Below are positions 32,412 through 41,025 of a stretch of 46,412 nucleotides of DNA, piece after piece. The stretch lies in assembly GCA_017537045.1 (NCBI GenBank), contig JAFYLN010000043.1:1-46412 (forward strand). Direction: 5' to 3'. The position numbers were made by a program, and so were the translations under genes. Every line of letters begins with the position of its first letter. The stretch's first letter is position 1. Source of the stretch: Oscillospiraceae bacterium. GTDB taxonomy: Bacteria; Bacillota_A; Clostridia; Oscillospirales; Oscillospiraceae. The notes under the pieces are model-generated. The model searched no databases, was not told where the DNA came from, and saw only the letters and a program-made list of their open reading frames with translations.

Positions 32412-33215
32412 ATGGAAAAAGATCTGGATGTGATCCATGAAGAACTTCTGATTCTTTTGCAGAAGTTCCATGAGATATGTCTGAAACACGGCATCCAATA
32501 TTCCCTTCATGGCGGCTCCCTTCTGGGCGCGGTTCGGGAGAAGGGCTTTATTCCCTGGGATGATGACGCGGATCTGTCCGTGACTCGTGCAGAATTTAAT
32601 AAACTGCAGCAGGTTTTGCGTAATACGGATCTTGGATCGGAGTTCCGGTATGTTGAGGATGATCGATATACAAAATTTGTAATGAAACGGGAAGGAAAAC
32701 CTCCTGTCTGGGCGGATATCTTCATCTATGACTATATTTCTTCGAATCCTGTGATCCGTAAGCTGAAGCTGTTGAGCAATTACTTCTTTGTGTTGTTTAC
32801 CCGGTCAAAGGAGGCACAGGAACTGTCAAACCTGCATGGCCTGTACTCTGGAGTCAAGAAGTTTGGAATGAATGCCATTGTTACAGTCGGAAATTGGTTT
32901 CCCATGGCATTCCGGCTGAGACTTGCGACGAATAATATGCAGTGGTTTCCTGGGGACAGATCGTTGATCCATCGTGCCAATGACCAGTATGTGGGTATCC
33001 ATAAAACAACGCCTGCCTATACAATGGAATCCTATGAGATTATTCCCTTTCTGGGTATTGAGGTAATGATTACAAAAAATCACCATGAGATTTTGGTATC
33101 CTGTTACGGCTCGGACTATATGACTCCCCGACGAGAGAAACCTGTCGAGATGCACGAGATTACATTGAAAGCAGAGCAGGATAAATTTTCAAGCGATTTT
33201 GAGGATCGTATTTGA
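32412..33215 (+). CDS. LicD-family phosphotransferase 2
   Basis: A 267-residue LicD protein with YSLHGGSLLGAVREKGFIPWDDDADLSVTRAEFNKL as the catalytic core and a C-terminal basic/aromatic part. It is clearly a paralogue of its upstream neighbour but quite divergent outside the core, so the two probably act on different donors or positions. RBS GAGGTGATACT precedes the ATG 12 bases after LicD 1. Three LicD proteins in one operon suggest several phospho-substituents per repeat unit (inference). Confidence 0.87.
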   Translation: MEKDLDVIHEELLILLQKFHEICLKHGIQYSLHGGSLLGAVREKGFIPWDDDADLSVTRAEFNKLQQVLRNTDLGSEFRYVEDDRYTKFVMKREGKPPVWADIFIYDYISSNPVIRKLKLLSNYFFVLFTRSKEAQELSNLHGLYSGVKKFGMNAIVTVGNWFPMAFRLRLATNNMQWFPGDRSLIHRANDQYVGIHKTTPAYTMESYEIIPFLGIEVMITKNHHEILVSCYGSDYMTPRREKPVEMHEITLKAEQDKFSSDFEDRI

Positions 33216-33238
33216 TCAGCAACAGATGGAGGAGTTTT

Positions 33239-34618
33239 ATGAAAAGAATGCTGGAGAAAAAAAAGAACCCTTTGTTTGCTGTACTGATAACCTTCCTGCT
33301 TGGTTATTTTTTAATTTGTGATTTGGATATCCGCTATATTTATATTTATGCGTTGCTTGGTGTATTTTTGTGCATAAATATATTTACTGCGGGTATTTGG
33401 CGCCCCGGTGTGAAACTGGGGACAACGCTTCGTACAATTTGGAACCGGGTCACTCCTATCAAGATGTGTTTTTTCTTTATTGTGACGTTGATAACGATTC
33501 TGACTTTATTGCCTTCTTCCAATAAGTCTCATTTGACCATCTCGTTAATGATTTCTATGCTAATTTTTGCAGCATATTTGTTGTTCATGGAACCCGGAAA
33601 GGAAAGCATTCGCTGTGCTTTCTGCGCTATCCATGTGATGTCAATTCTGTTTACTTGTTACATTATTGTGGTCATGCTCTGGCCAGATCTTTTCTGGGAG
33701 AACATCTATCTTCATTTAAGTTCGGTTTCTCAGGAGCAGGCAGCACTGCTGATTCCGATGGGATATGGCGTTCCTCTTGGCGGATCATCCACATATACGG
33801 ATTATATTCTCACGATTGCATTGCTTGTTAATCTCAGTGAGGTGTTTGTTGAGGGCATCCACAATAATCGGAAACGCTTCTGGTTTGTTGTTATTTCTTC
33901 TGCATTTTATGCCGCAGGTATTTTACTGATGGGACGCAGATCTGAAGTGCTGGCTATGGGCGTTGCAGGTTTGCTCATGCTGATTCTTCATGCTGCTCCT
34001 ACCTGCAAAGGGGACACTTGGCGCAAGTTTTCTTCTCTGCTGATGATTTTTGTTCTGTTTGTGGTGATCCTTCTGCCTTTTGTGGCTGGCGGTTATATGC
34101 AGCGCTATTCCAAATTAATCGAAGCAATATTTCCTCAATATGTTTTGAACACAGAGGATAAAATGCAGGAAATCCCCATTGATGCAAATCAACTTACAAG
34201 CGGCCGTTTGATTCTGTGGAAACAGGCACTGCAACTGTTTAAGGAAAAACCTGTTTTCGGTATCGGCTGGGAACAGTTCATGACCCAGAATACCTACGAA
34301 CATGAAGTGCATAATACGTATCTGCAATGGCTATGCGAGAGCGGAATTGTTGGCTTTATTTTACTTATGATTCCGACGATGCTTATGTATGCCATGACGA
34401 TCAAACGGACGATCCGTTATCGCCGTAAAAATAGAGAGGTTCCTTTTGGCATTAAGCAGATGAATTTTGTCTCTCTGGGAATGCATACATTTTTGCTGGC
34501 TGTGAATCTGATTGATCCTGCATATTATCATTTGAATTACTTCTGCTTCTACGCGCTGGTTATTTGTCTTGAGGATACGGCCGGCCGTCTGGAACTGGAA
34601 TCTACCGTAAGGAGCTAA
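33239..34618 (+). CDS. O-antigen-polymerase/ligase-like membrane protein (Wzy type)
   Basis: A 459-residue protein with about 11-12 membrane helices. The large outer loop near the C-terminus carries SGRLILWKQALQLFKEKPVFGIGWEQF and HEVHNTYLQWLCESG, the pattern of O-antigen ligase/polymerase (Wzy/WaaL) proteins. It probably polymerises lipid-linked repeat units outside the membrane. I start at ATG 33239, with ATGGAGGAG upstream; an in-frame TTG at 33212 overlaps LicD 2 without an RBS. Lower GC than its neighbours, as usual for polymerases. Confidence 0.85.
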   Translation: MKRMLEKKKNPLFAVLITFLLGYFLICDLDIRYIYIYALLGVFLCINIFTAGIWRPGVKLGTTLRTIWNRVTPIKMCFFFIVTLITILTLLPSSNKSHLTISLMISMLIFAAYLLFMEPGKESIRCAFCAIHVMSILFTCYIIVVMLWPDLFWENIYLHLSSVSQEQAALLIPMGYGVPLGGSSTYTDYILTIALLVNLSEVFVEGIHNNRKRFWFVVISSAFYAAGILLMGRRSEVLAMGVAGLLMLILHAAPTCKGDTWRKFSSLLMIFVLFVVILLPFVAGGYMQRYSKLIEAIFPQYVLNTEDKMQEIPIDANQLTSGRLILWKQALQLFKEKPVFGIGWEQFMTQNTYEHEVHNTYLQWLCESGIVGFILLMIPTMLMYAMTIKRTIRYRRKNREVPFGIKQMNFVSLGMHTFLLAVNLIDPAYYHLNYFCFYALVICLEDTAGRLELESTVRS

Positions 34619-34623
34619 AAACT

Positions 34624-35679
34624 ATGTCCCAAAGACATTACTCAGAAGCGAATGAAGCGCTTCTTAATATTGATTTTCTTCCTCTGGAGAATCTGACCGG
34701 AAAGCTAATTTTTGTCACCGGTGGTACCGGGCTTGTGGGTTCCGGTCTGATCCGTGTCCTTCTGAGTGTGAACAGGGAAAACAATCTGGGTCTAATGGTA
34801 TATGCGCTGGTGCGAAATGTGCAGAAGGCCAAAGATATGCTGCCCTCTGACAGTGCGTTGATCCTGATCAAAGGCGATTTGGAGCATCTGCCGGAAATCA
34901 ATGTACCCATTGATTATGTAGTGCACAGCGCAAGTCCCACCGCAAGTAGCTTCTTTATGGAGCATCCTGTGCAGACCGTTAAGTCTGCTGTCTGCGGTAC
35001 GATGAACATACTGGATATGGCAAGAGAAAAGCAGGTCAGCAGCTTTGTTTACCTGTCCAGCATGGAGGTCTACGGCGAAAATGATACGGATGAGCCGCTG
35101 TATGAGGATCATCCGGTCTTGGCAAAGCCTGTCTCTATCCGTAGCTGCTACCCTCAGTCGAAGCTGCTGTGCGAAAATCTTTGCGTGGGCTATGCCCATG
35201 AATATGGTCTTTCCTGCAAGGCCATCCGTCTTGCACAGACCTTTGGACCCGGTGTGCCCAAGAATGATAACCGTGTGTTCGCGCAGTTTGCCAGATCTGC
35301 CATTCAGAAAACCGATATTGTTCTCCAAACTCCCGGTCTGACCAAGCAAACTTATCTGCACACCATGGATGCGGTCACTGCGATCCTTACGGTCTTGCTG
35401 AAAGGCGAGGCAGGTCAAGTCTACAATGCGGCAAATCCCGGAAATTACTGCTCCATTCGTCAGATGGCGGAACTGGTAGCCCAAAAACTGGCCAACGGTG
35501 AAATCGCGGTTACCGTAAATACTTTTCCCGAAGCTGCTGCGAAATACCCCCCTACCCACAAGTGGAATCTGTCTGCGGATAAGCTGATGGCTCTGGGATG
35601 GCATCCTACTGCGGATTTGGAACAGATGTACCGCAGCTTGATTGCGGATATGATGGAGAATAACGGATCAAAGGATTAA
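34624..35679 (+). CDS. NAD-dependent epimerase/dehydratase (extended SDR)
   Basis: A 351-residue extended short-chain dehydrogenase. The Rossmann loop is GKLIFVTGGTGLVGSGLIRVLL (about 27-48). Further along come VHSASPTASSFFMEHP, the active-site Ser-Ser in SSFVYLSSMEVYGE and the Tyr-x3-Lys in SCYPQSKLLCE (about residue 175). Such enzymes change the sugar of a nucleotide sugar (4-epimerase, 4,6-dehydratase or decarboxylase). The PTASSFFMEHP and SCYPQSK forms recall UDP-glucuronate-decarboxylase-like members, but the reaction is not certain. RBS AAGGAGCTAAAAACT. Six bases after the polymerase stop. Confidence 0.85.
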   Translation: MSQRHYSEANEALLNIDFLPLENLTGKLIFVTGGTGLVGSGLIRVLLSVNRENNLGLMVYALVRNVQKAKDMLPSDSALILIKGDLEHLPEINVPIDYVVHSASPTASSFFMEHPVQTVKSAVCGTMNILDMAREKQVSSFVYLSSMEVYGENDTDEPLYEDHPVLAKPVSIRSCYPQSKLLCENLCVGYAHEYGLSCKAIRLAQTFGPGVPKNDNRVFAQFARSAIQKTDIVLQTPGLTKQTYLHTMDAVTAILTVLLKGEAGQVYNAANPGNYCSIRQMAELVAQKLANGEIAVTVNTFPEAAAKYPPTHKWNLSADKLMALGWHPTADLEQMYRSLIADMMENNGSKD

Positions 35680-35681
35680 CT

Positions 35682-37139
35682 ATGAGTAGCATCAGAAAAA
35701 ACTTTATTTTAAATACATTGTTTCAGGTGCTGCGGCTTATTTCCCCGCTGGTAGTCACCCCTTACGTTTCACGTGTTTTGGGCGTGGATGGTATTGGTAC
35801 ATTCAGTTATACCTATTCCATTGAGTATTATTTTTCAATGTTTGCGGTGCTGGGAACTACAGCCTACGGTGCCAGAGAAATTGCCCGGCTTCGGGATGAG
35901 CCGGAGGCAATGAGTCACCTGTTTTGGGAAATATGGCTTATGGCATTCACAACCTCTCTAATCAGTATTATCTGCTGGAGCATTGTGGTGTTGAATGGCG
36001 GTGCTCACCGCCTTTATTACGCAATCCTTACTTTCTACCTGCTGGCAGCTATGTTTGACATTTCCTGGTTTTATACGGGACTCGAACGGTTTCCCATTAT
36101 TGTTGCTCGCAATATTGTACTGAAACTGATTGAGATCATGTTTGTATTCCTGTTGGTGAAAAAAATGGAGCATCTGTATATCTATTTCCTGATTATGGCA
36201 GGTGGCACTTTTTTGGGAAATGTTTCTCTATGGATCGGAATGGGAAAGAATCTGACCAAGGTAAAGTGGAGCACCCTTCGCCCTTACCGACATCTGAAGA
36301 ATACCATGGTGTATTTTCTTCCCACCATTGCTACTTCCGTCTATTCCGTGCTCGGTAAAACCTTGATTGGTGCCATTACCAAGAGTGATGCGGAGAATGG
36401 TATCTATGAGCAGGCCACAAAGATTATTGATGTTGTCAAGGCTGTAACCATTGTATCTCTGAATACCGTTCTTGGTCCCAGGAATTCCTACCTCCACAAG
36501 CAGGGAAAATTGGAGCAGATTCGCACCAATATACATGTATCTATAGATTTTACTCTGATGATGAGCATCGGTGCGGTCTGCGGTATTATTGGTGTGGCAG
36601 ATCTGTTTGTTCCTTTGTTCTTCGGCGCGGGTTATGAACCGGTGACAAATCTGCTGCGATTTCTGTCTCCGTTGCTTGTGAGCATTGCCATCAGCTATAC
36701 TATTGGTTCCCAGTATTATGAGCCTGTTGGATTGCGGTTTAAGAGCGCCAGATACTTGATGGTGGGAGCCTGTTGCAGTGTTGTGCTGAATCTGATTCTG
36801 ATTCCCGTTTGGAAAAGTCTTGGTGCAGCTATCGGTTTCCTGATTTCTGAAACTATAATCGCTGTACTGTATCTGATCAACTGTGACGGATATATAAATC
36901 TGAAAGACCTGATCCGGATCAGTTGGAAAAAATTTGTTGCAGGCAGCATTATGGCAGCGATGCTTCTGTGGCAGTCTGCGTTTATGCACCCTGTGACAGT
37001 GAATGTGATTCTGTTGGTGGTTGTGGGCATGGGTATCTACTTCGCGTGCCTGCTTCTGCTGGGCGACCGGATGGTTCTGTCAGTACTTAAAAAAGGTTAT
37101 GCCAAAGTTGCTGATTTTGTGTGTAAGAGAAAGGGATGA
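35682..37139 (+). CDS. Polysaccharide flippase (Wzx/MOP family)
   Basis: A 485-residue membrane protein with about 12-14 helices, starting NFILNTLFQVLRLISPLVVTPYVSRVLGVDGIGTFSYTYSI, the hallmark of Wzx flippases. It carries lipid-linked repeat units to the outer face for the polymerase at 33239. The start follows the epimerase stop by two bases with a weak RBS, so translation is coupled. The stop overlaps the next ATG. Together with the initiating transferase and polymerase it shows a Wzx/Wzy-type pathway. Confidence 0.9.
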   Translation: MSSIRKNFILNTLFQVLRLISPLVVTPYVSRVLGVDGIGTFSYTYSIEYYFSMFAVLGTTAYGAREIARLRDEPEAMSHLFWEIWLMAFTTSLISIICWSIVVLNGGAHRLYYAILTFYLLAAMFDISWFYTGLERFPIIVARNIVLKLIEIMFVFLLVKKMEHLYIYFLIMAGGTFLGNVSLWIGMGKNLTKVKWSTLRPYRHLKNTMVYFLPTIATSVYSVLGKTLIGAITKSDAENGIYEQATKIIDVVKAVTIVSLNTVLGPRNSYLHKQGKLEQIRTNIHVSIDFTLMMSIGAVCGIIGVADLFVPLFFGAGYEPVTNLLRFLSPLLVSIAISYTIGSQYYEPVGLRFKSARYLMVGACCSVVLNLILIPVWKSLGAAIGFLISETIIAVLYLINCDGYINLKDLIRISWKKFVAGSIMAAMLLWQSAFMHPVTVNVILLVVVGMGIYFACLLLLGDRMVLSVLKKGYAKVADFVCKRKG

Positions 37140-38056
37140 ATACTATGAGAATTGAGATCCCCGAATCCTTTTACCAAGAAGAAGTCCGCTGTGATTATAC
37201 TATTTCAACAAAGATGAAGAAGGTATGGGCAGAAGAATTGAAACTGTACGGAATCTTCCAGGATATATGCGATAAGCGCGGAATCCATTGCTTCTGGGCA
37301 TATGGCAATCTGTTGGGGGCTGCCCGCCATCAGGGGTTTATCCCATGGGATGATGACATCGATGTTTTCGTGTCCCGTAAAGATTATGAAAAGCTTTGTG
37401 AAGTTGCAGCGGAGGATTTTGAGACACCTTACTTCTTTCAGAATGACCGTACCGATCCTGGTGCCCACATTGCATTCGGCAAGCTGCGCAACAGTATGAC
37501 TACTGCGATTCTAGATTTTGAAGCCCCCAGTCGATATAAGTATAATCAGGGTATTTTTCTGGATATCTTTCCTCTGGATAATGTGCCGGATGATCCTGAG
37601 GAACTGGCGATATTTACAAAGGAGATTGCTTTCTGGAAACGTATGACTCAAAAATGGGCTAGAATGTTTGATGCACGAACCTTCTATTTCGGCCGTAATT
37701 GGATGCGAGCTACGATTCCATTTATGCTGATAGCGAAGGGAATTGTCAAATTACTGAGGATTCCAAACATTCCCTGTCGCATACTTGAGAAGACTATGCA
37801 GCGTTATAATGATCAGGAAACTGAATGTGTCTGTATGCTTGGCCTTGGTGAGGTCAAACCCTACCCCAGATCCTGCTTTGATGATACAGTTATGCTTCCA
37901 TATGAATTTTTGCAGGTTCCTGCACCCGTAGGATACCTAAAGATGCTGGATATCGACTATGGTAACTGGCATCAGTTTGTCCGCGGTGCAGCTGGGGGTA
38001 ATATGCATGAAGGCATGACCTACGATACGGAACGTCCCTACACAGATTACTTATGA
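37136..38056 (+). CDS. LicD-family phosphotransferase 3
   Basis: A 306-residue LicD protein. The core is CFWAYGNLLGAARHQGFIPWDDDIDVFVSRKDYEKL, followed by a conserved GIFLDIFPLDNVPDDPEEL region absent in the same form from the other two, and a C-terminal part that ends with PYEFLQVPAPVGYLKMLDIDYGNW. This longer form is close to the canonical LicD of phosphocholine transfer (pneumococcal LicD1/2 are of similar size). The start overlaps the flippase stop by 4 bases (ATGA). It directly precedes the TarI-like gene, hinting at use of its CDP-alditol (inference). Confidence 0.88.
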   Translation: MNTMRIEIPESFYQEEVRCDYTISTKMKKVWAEELKLYGIFQDICDKRGIHCFWAYGNLLGAARHQGFIPWDDDIDVFVSRKDYEKLCEVAAEDFETPYFFQNDRTDPGAHIAFGKLRNSMTTAILDFEAPSRYKYNQGIFLDIFPLDNVPDDPEELAIFTKEIAFWKRMTQKWARMFDARTFYFGRNWMRATIPFMLIAKGIVKLLRIPNIPCRILEKTMQRYNDQETECVCMLGLGEVKPYPRSCFDDTVMLPYEFLQVPAPVGYLKMLDIDYGNWHQFVRGAAGGNMHEGMTYDTERPYTDYL

Positions 38057-38070
38057 AAGAGGGCTATTCT

Positions 38071-38787
38071 ATGAAAAAGGTGGCAGTTATTTTTGCTGGT
38101 GGTGTTGGTCAGCGTATGACCAATTCCACAAAACCAAAGCAGTTTTTGGAAGTGAATGGTAAACCTATTCTTGTATACACGTTGGAGAAGTTTCAAACCC
38201 ACCCTGATATTGACCATGTTGTATTAGTCTGCGTGAGGGATTGGATCGATTATGCAAAGATGCTGATCCGGCGCTATGAGCTAACCAAAGTGGAAACAGT
38301 TATTCCTGGAGGTAGCAACGGTCACCAGTCTCGATATCTGGGATTGAAAAAGACACGGGATCTTTATGGCGATTGCATGGTTTTGATTCACGACGGCGTT
38401 CGCCCTCTTATTGACCATAAGACGATTACCGATTGCATCGAAAGTGTTGAAACTAAAGGTAGCGCAGTTGTAGGCACATCCTCTACAGAAACTATTGCTG
38501 TGGTTAAATCTGATAGTGAATGCAAAATTATCCCTAGAGAGCAGTGTGTTTTACTCCGAGCACCACAGTGTTTCAGACTGGGTGAAATTATTAGACTTTT
38601 TGACCAGGCAGAAGAGGAGGGGATTGTGGATTGTATTGATGCAGCTACGCTGATGCAGTATTATCAAAAAAATATTATCATTATCAATGGCCCCCCGGAA
38701 AACATTAAGATTACCACACCATTGGACTTCTTTGTGTTCAAAGGCATACTGGAGATACAAAACAGCAAGGAAGTTTTTGGTCTATAG
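38071..38787 (+). CDS. TarI/IspD-like cytidylyltransferase
   Basis: A 238-residue enzyme that joins CTP to an alditol or erythritol phosphate. It begins KKVAVIFAGGVGQRMTNSTKPKQFLEVNGKPILVYTLEKF, then WIDYAKMLIRRYELTKVETVIPGGSN, HDGVRPLIDHKTI and the end NGPPENIKITTPLDFFVF, closest in pattern to TarI (ribitol-5-phosphate cytidylyltransferase). IspD for isoprenoids is less likely in this context. I start at the ATG at 38071, which has GAGGG seven bases before; an in-frame ATG at 38053 overlaps the LicD stop but lacks an RBS. No TarJ-type dehydrogenase is seen; the aldo/keto reductase at 28770 may take that role. Last gene of the glycan operon. Confidence 0.85.
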   Translation: MKKVAVIFAGGVGQRMTNSTKPKQFLEVNGKPILVYTLEKFQTHPDIDHVVLVCVRDWIDYAKMLIRRYELTKVETVIPGGSNGHQSRYLGLKKTRDLYGDCMVLIHDGVRPLIDHKTITDCIESVETKGSAVVGTSSTETIAVVKSDSECKIIPREQCVLLRAPQCFRLGEIIRLFDQAEEEGIVDCIDAATLMQYYQKNIIIINGPPENIKITTPLDFFVFKGILEIQNSKEVFGL

Positions 38788-39005
38788 ATGCGGAAAATTT
38801 TCCAAATTTCTACTGAGAAAGGCATATTACAGTGATGTAATTCTGTTGAGTGGTTTTTATCTTGCCTTTATAATGGTTGAAATTAATTAACGAATAATCA
38901 ATGCGTGGTGTTTGTTGTAGAATTGGTTCTGATTATTTCATCGCCAATAGGATGTTTCAATTTGATGACAAATTAAGAAATGCTTACTCATTAAAAAATA
39001 CTATC
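38788..39005. other. Non-coding gap between glycan operon and serine recombinase
   Basis: 218 AT-rich bases between convergent genes. GGAAAATTTTCC at about 38791-38802 is a short palindrome. I found no convincing terminator, gene or RNA. Confidence 0.5.
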
Positions 39006-40697
39006 CTAGTTGGAATATACCATCCCAACCGCATCCCGATTCATCTCCAAATACTCAACCAGCTGCTCGTACTCGTCCCGGAAGTTGAGTTCGACTTCGA
39101 TCCGGTTCTGGTCATAGACCCGAATCTCTTTGACGAGTTCCACCAGCATAGGACGGGTCAGCTCGGTAATATTCCCATACTTTCTGAAACTGGAAAGAAA
39201 GGCGTTTTCCTGATTCATGCCTTGCGCGTACTGCTTTGCGGTACTCTCGAGGCTTTGCAAGGATTCGTCCAATCTTTCCAGTTTTTCGTTCAGATTGACC
39301 TTGATATTCAGATACTCCTGCTGGGTCAGAATGCCGCTTTTCCAATCAGGATACAGATCAGCCATGGCGCGCAGGCATTTTTCACGCTCCGCCCGCTGCT
39401 GGGCCAGCAGACGCTGTAGACTATCTGATTTTGTTTTTCGATTGGAGCTGCTGTTGATTTGCACCAGCAGCTTTTCATATTCGACACAGGCGGCAACAGT
39501 TGCCTGCAGCAGGGTGAGCACCGCGTTTTCGATGCGGTCGACCCGCAGAGAACCGCGGGTGCAGCCGCCGGGCTGCATCTTGTTGTTGGTCACGCAGCGG
39601 TAATAGTGATAGGTGCCATAGGTGTGCCGGTTGGTCTTTCGTGACATGATGCGCCCGCATTTTGCACAGCGGACGAGACCTGCCAGCAGATGCACCTGGT
39701 TTTGTGCCGGTGGCTTGCGGATATGCTTGCCCAAAAGCGCCTGCACGTTAGCGAATGTGTCCGGATCAATGATCGCCTGATGTGTCCCGGTTACCCTGAT
39801 CCAATTTTCCTTCGGAACGGCTCTGCACTGATGGATCTTATAGCTGACGGTGGTGTTTTTTCCCTGAACCATATTTCCGATGTACATTTCATTGCGCAGG
39901 ATCCGCCGCACGGAACTGTCCGGCCACAGACCGTCATTTTTCTTGCCGGCAGGATGACGGTAATTACAGCCTTTCAACTTTTTGTACGCAGAGGGATTCG
40001 GGATGCCCATGGCATTCAATTCCTTGGCGATACCCATAATGCTGGTACCGGAGAGGAATTTGTCGAAGATCATCCGCACCACAGGGGCGGTTTCCTCGTC
40101 CACGATCAGCTTGTGACGGTTCTCAGGATCTTTCAGATAGCCATAAGTAGGAAAGGAGCCAATAAATTTCCCCTGCTGCCGGTTCATGTTCAACGTGCCC
40201 CGAACATTGACGGAGGTAGTGGCCGCGACGCTTTCATTGATGACGTTCGTAACACCAACTGAGATCAACTGTGTCGCCGCATTCATGGTTCCGGATGCCG
40301 TGTCAATACCGTTATTGAGGGCAATAAAGCGCACGCGCAGCCGCACAAACACGTCATCCAGATACCGCCCGCCCTCAGATGCGTTACGGCAAAAACGGGA
40401 AAGATCCTTCACAATGACGCAGTTGACATTGCCGGAATAGATATCGTCCATCATCCGCTGAAAACCGGGGCGGTCAAAATTTGTGCCGCTCCAGCCGTCG
40501 TCCACGTAAAAATCATTCAGCGCAATATCAGGATGCAGCTTCAGCCACTCTTTTAAAATCTCCCGCTGGCTGGTGACGGAATTGGACTCCATTTTGTCGC
40601 CATCATCACGGGAAAGGCGGATGTACAGTGCGGCTTTCCAGAGAAACACAGGCTGTTGCGGCGGTGCCATATAGGCAGCATATTTCGTTCCGTTCAT
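39006..40697 (-). CDS. Large serine recombinase (integrase/excisionase of the element)
   Basis: A 563-residue enzyme. The resolvase domain holds the nucleophile Ser29 in LYIRLSRDDGDK, QRE, and VKDLSRFCRNASEGGRYLD. A recombinase domain (MGIAKELNAMGIPNPS...) follows, then a zinc ribbon (VRCAKCGRIMSRKT...CVTNNKMQPGGC) and a coiled coil (about 450-510), used in synapsis. All parts look intact. Such enzymes join attP to attB and, with a directionality factor, reverse the reaction. RBS TGGAGGAG is five bases before the ATG. It lies 427 bases inside the right end of the island and points inward, the usual arrangement. It resembles the recombinases of sporulation-gene intervening elements (SpoIVCA class). 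The target is the spoVAD core CCGGGGC (inference from the junctions). Confidence 0.93.
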   Translation of the reverse strand: MNGTKYAAYMAPPQQPVFLWKAALYIRLSRDDGDKMESNSVTSQREILKEWLKLHPDIALNDFYVDDGWSGTNFDRPGFQRMMDDIYSGNVNCVIVKDLSRFCRNASEGGRYLDDVFVRLRVRFIALNNGIDTASGTMNAATQLISVGVTNVINESVAATTSVNVRGTLNMNRQQGKFIGSFPTYGYLKDPENRHKLIVDEETAPVVRMIFDKFLSGTSIMGIAKELNAMGIPNPSAYKKLKGCNYRHPAGKKNDGLWPDSSVRRILRNEMYIGNMVQGKNTTVSYKIHQCRAVPKENWIRVTGTHQAIIDPDTFANVQALLGKHIRKPPAQNQVHLLAGLVRCAKCGRIMSRKTNRHTYGTYHYYRCVTNNKMQPGGCTRGSLRVDRIENAVLTLLQATVAACVEYEKLLVQINSSSNRKTKSDSLQRLLAQQRAEREKCLRAMADLYPDWKSGILTQQEYLNIKVNLNEKLERLDESLQSLESTAKQYAQGMNQENAFLSSFRKYGNITELTRPMLVELVKEIRVYDQNRIEVELNFRDEYEQLVEYLEMNRDAVGMVYSN

Positions 40698-40716
40698 TTT
40701 TCTCCTCCATTGGGTG

Positions 40717-40962
40717 CTAACATTGCGTCATCAGGTCAGCCAACGCTGCCGACAGGCTGCGGTTTCCGCCGAACGTTACTTTGACGATCAGATCATCCAC
40801 CCGGAATAAATACGGATTTCTGACCTGCTCCATGTAACAGTCCAGCCGGGCAGGCAGCGGCAGGGCAGGGGATATGGCCACATCTTTTAAATCAGTCAAG
40901 CCGTCAGCATTGCAAGTCAGAATATCAGCCTGACGGCAGCAGCGCAGCATTTCGCTGGTCAT
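40717..40962 (-). CDS. Small protein encoded next to the serine recombinase
   Basis: An 81-residue protein 19 bases upstream of the recombinase on the same strand, so co-transcribed. Its second half, RNPYLFRVDDLIVKVTF, followed by SLSAALADLM, resembles small proteins often seen beside clostridial site-specific recombinases (recollection, not searched). It has two Cys in RCCRQ and one at the C-terminus. RBS AAGGAG lies ten bases before the ATG. Role unknown; being first in the recombinase operon and nearest to attR, it is a candidate regulator or directionality factor (inference). The resolvase itself shows no obvious excision control elsewhere in the element. Confidence 0.6.
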   Translation of the reverse strand: MTSEMLRCCRQADILTCNADGLTDLKDVAISPALPLPARLDCYMEQVRNPYLFRVDDLIVKVTFGGNRSLSAALADLMTQC

Positions 40963-41025
40963 TGGTTCACCACTCCTTGATTGGGATTATGTCCAGAAAG
41001 AAAAAGTCATAGACATCTGTTCTAA

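Noticed and set aside
38071..38787. Calling the cytidylyltransferase IspD
   Set aside because: The sequence pattern (WIDYAKMLI, NIKITTPLDFFVF) and glycan-operon context fit TarI-like enzymes better, although the families are related.
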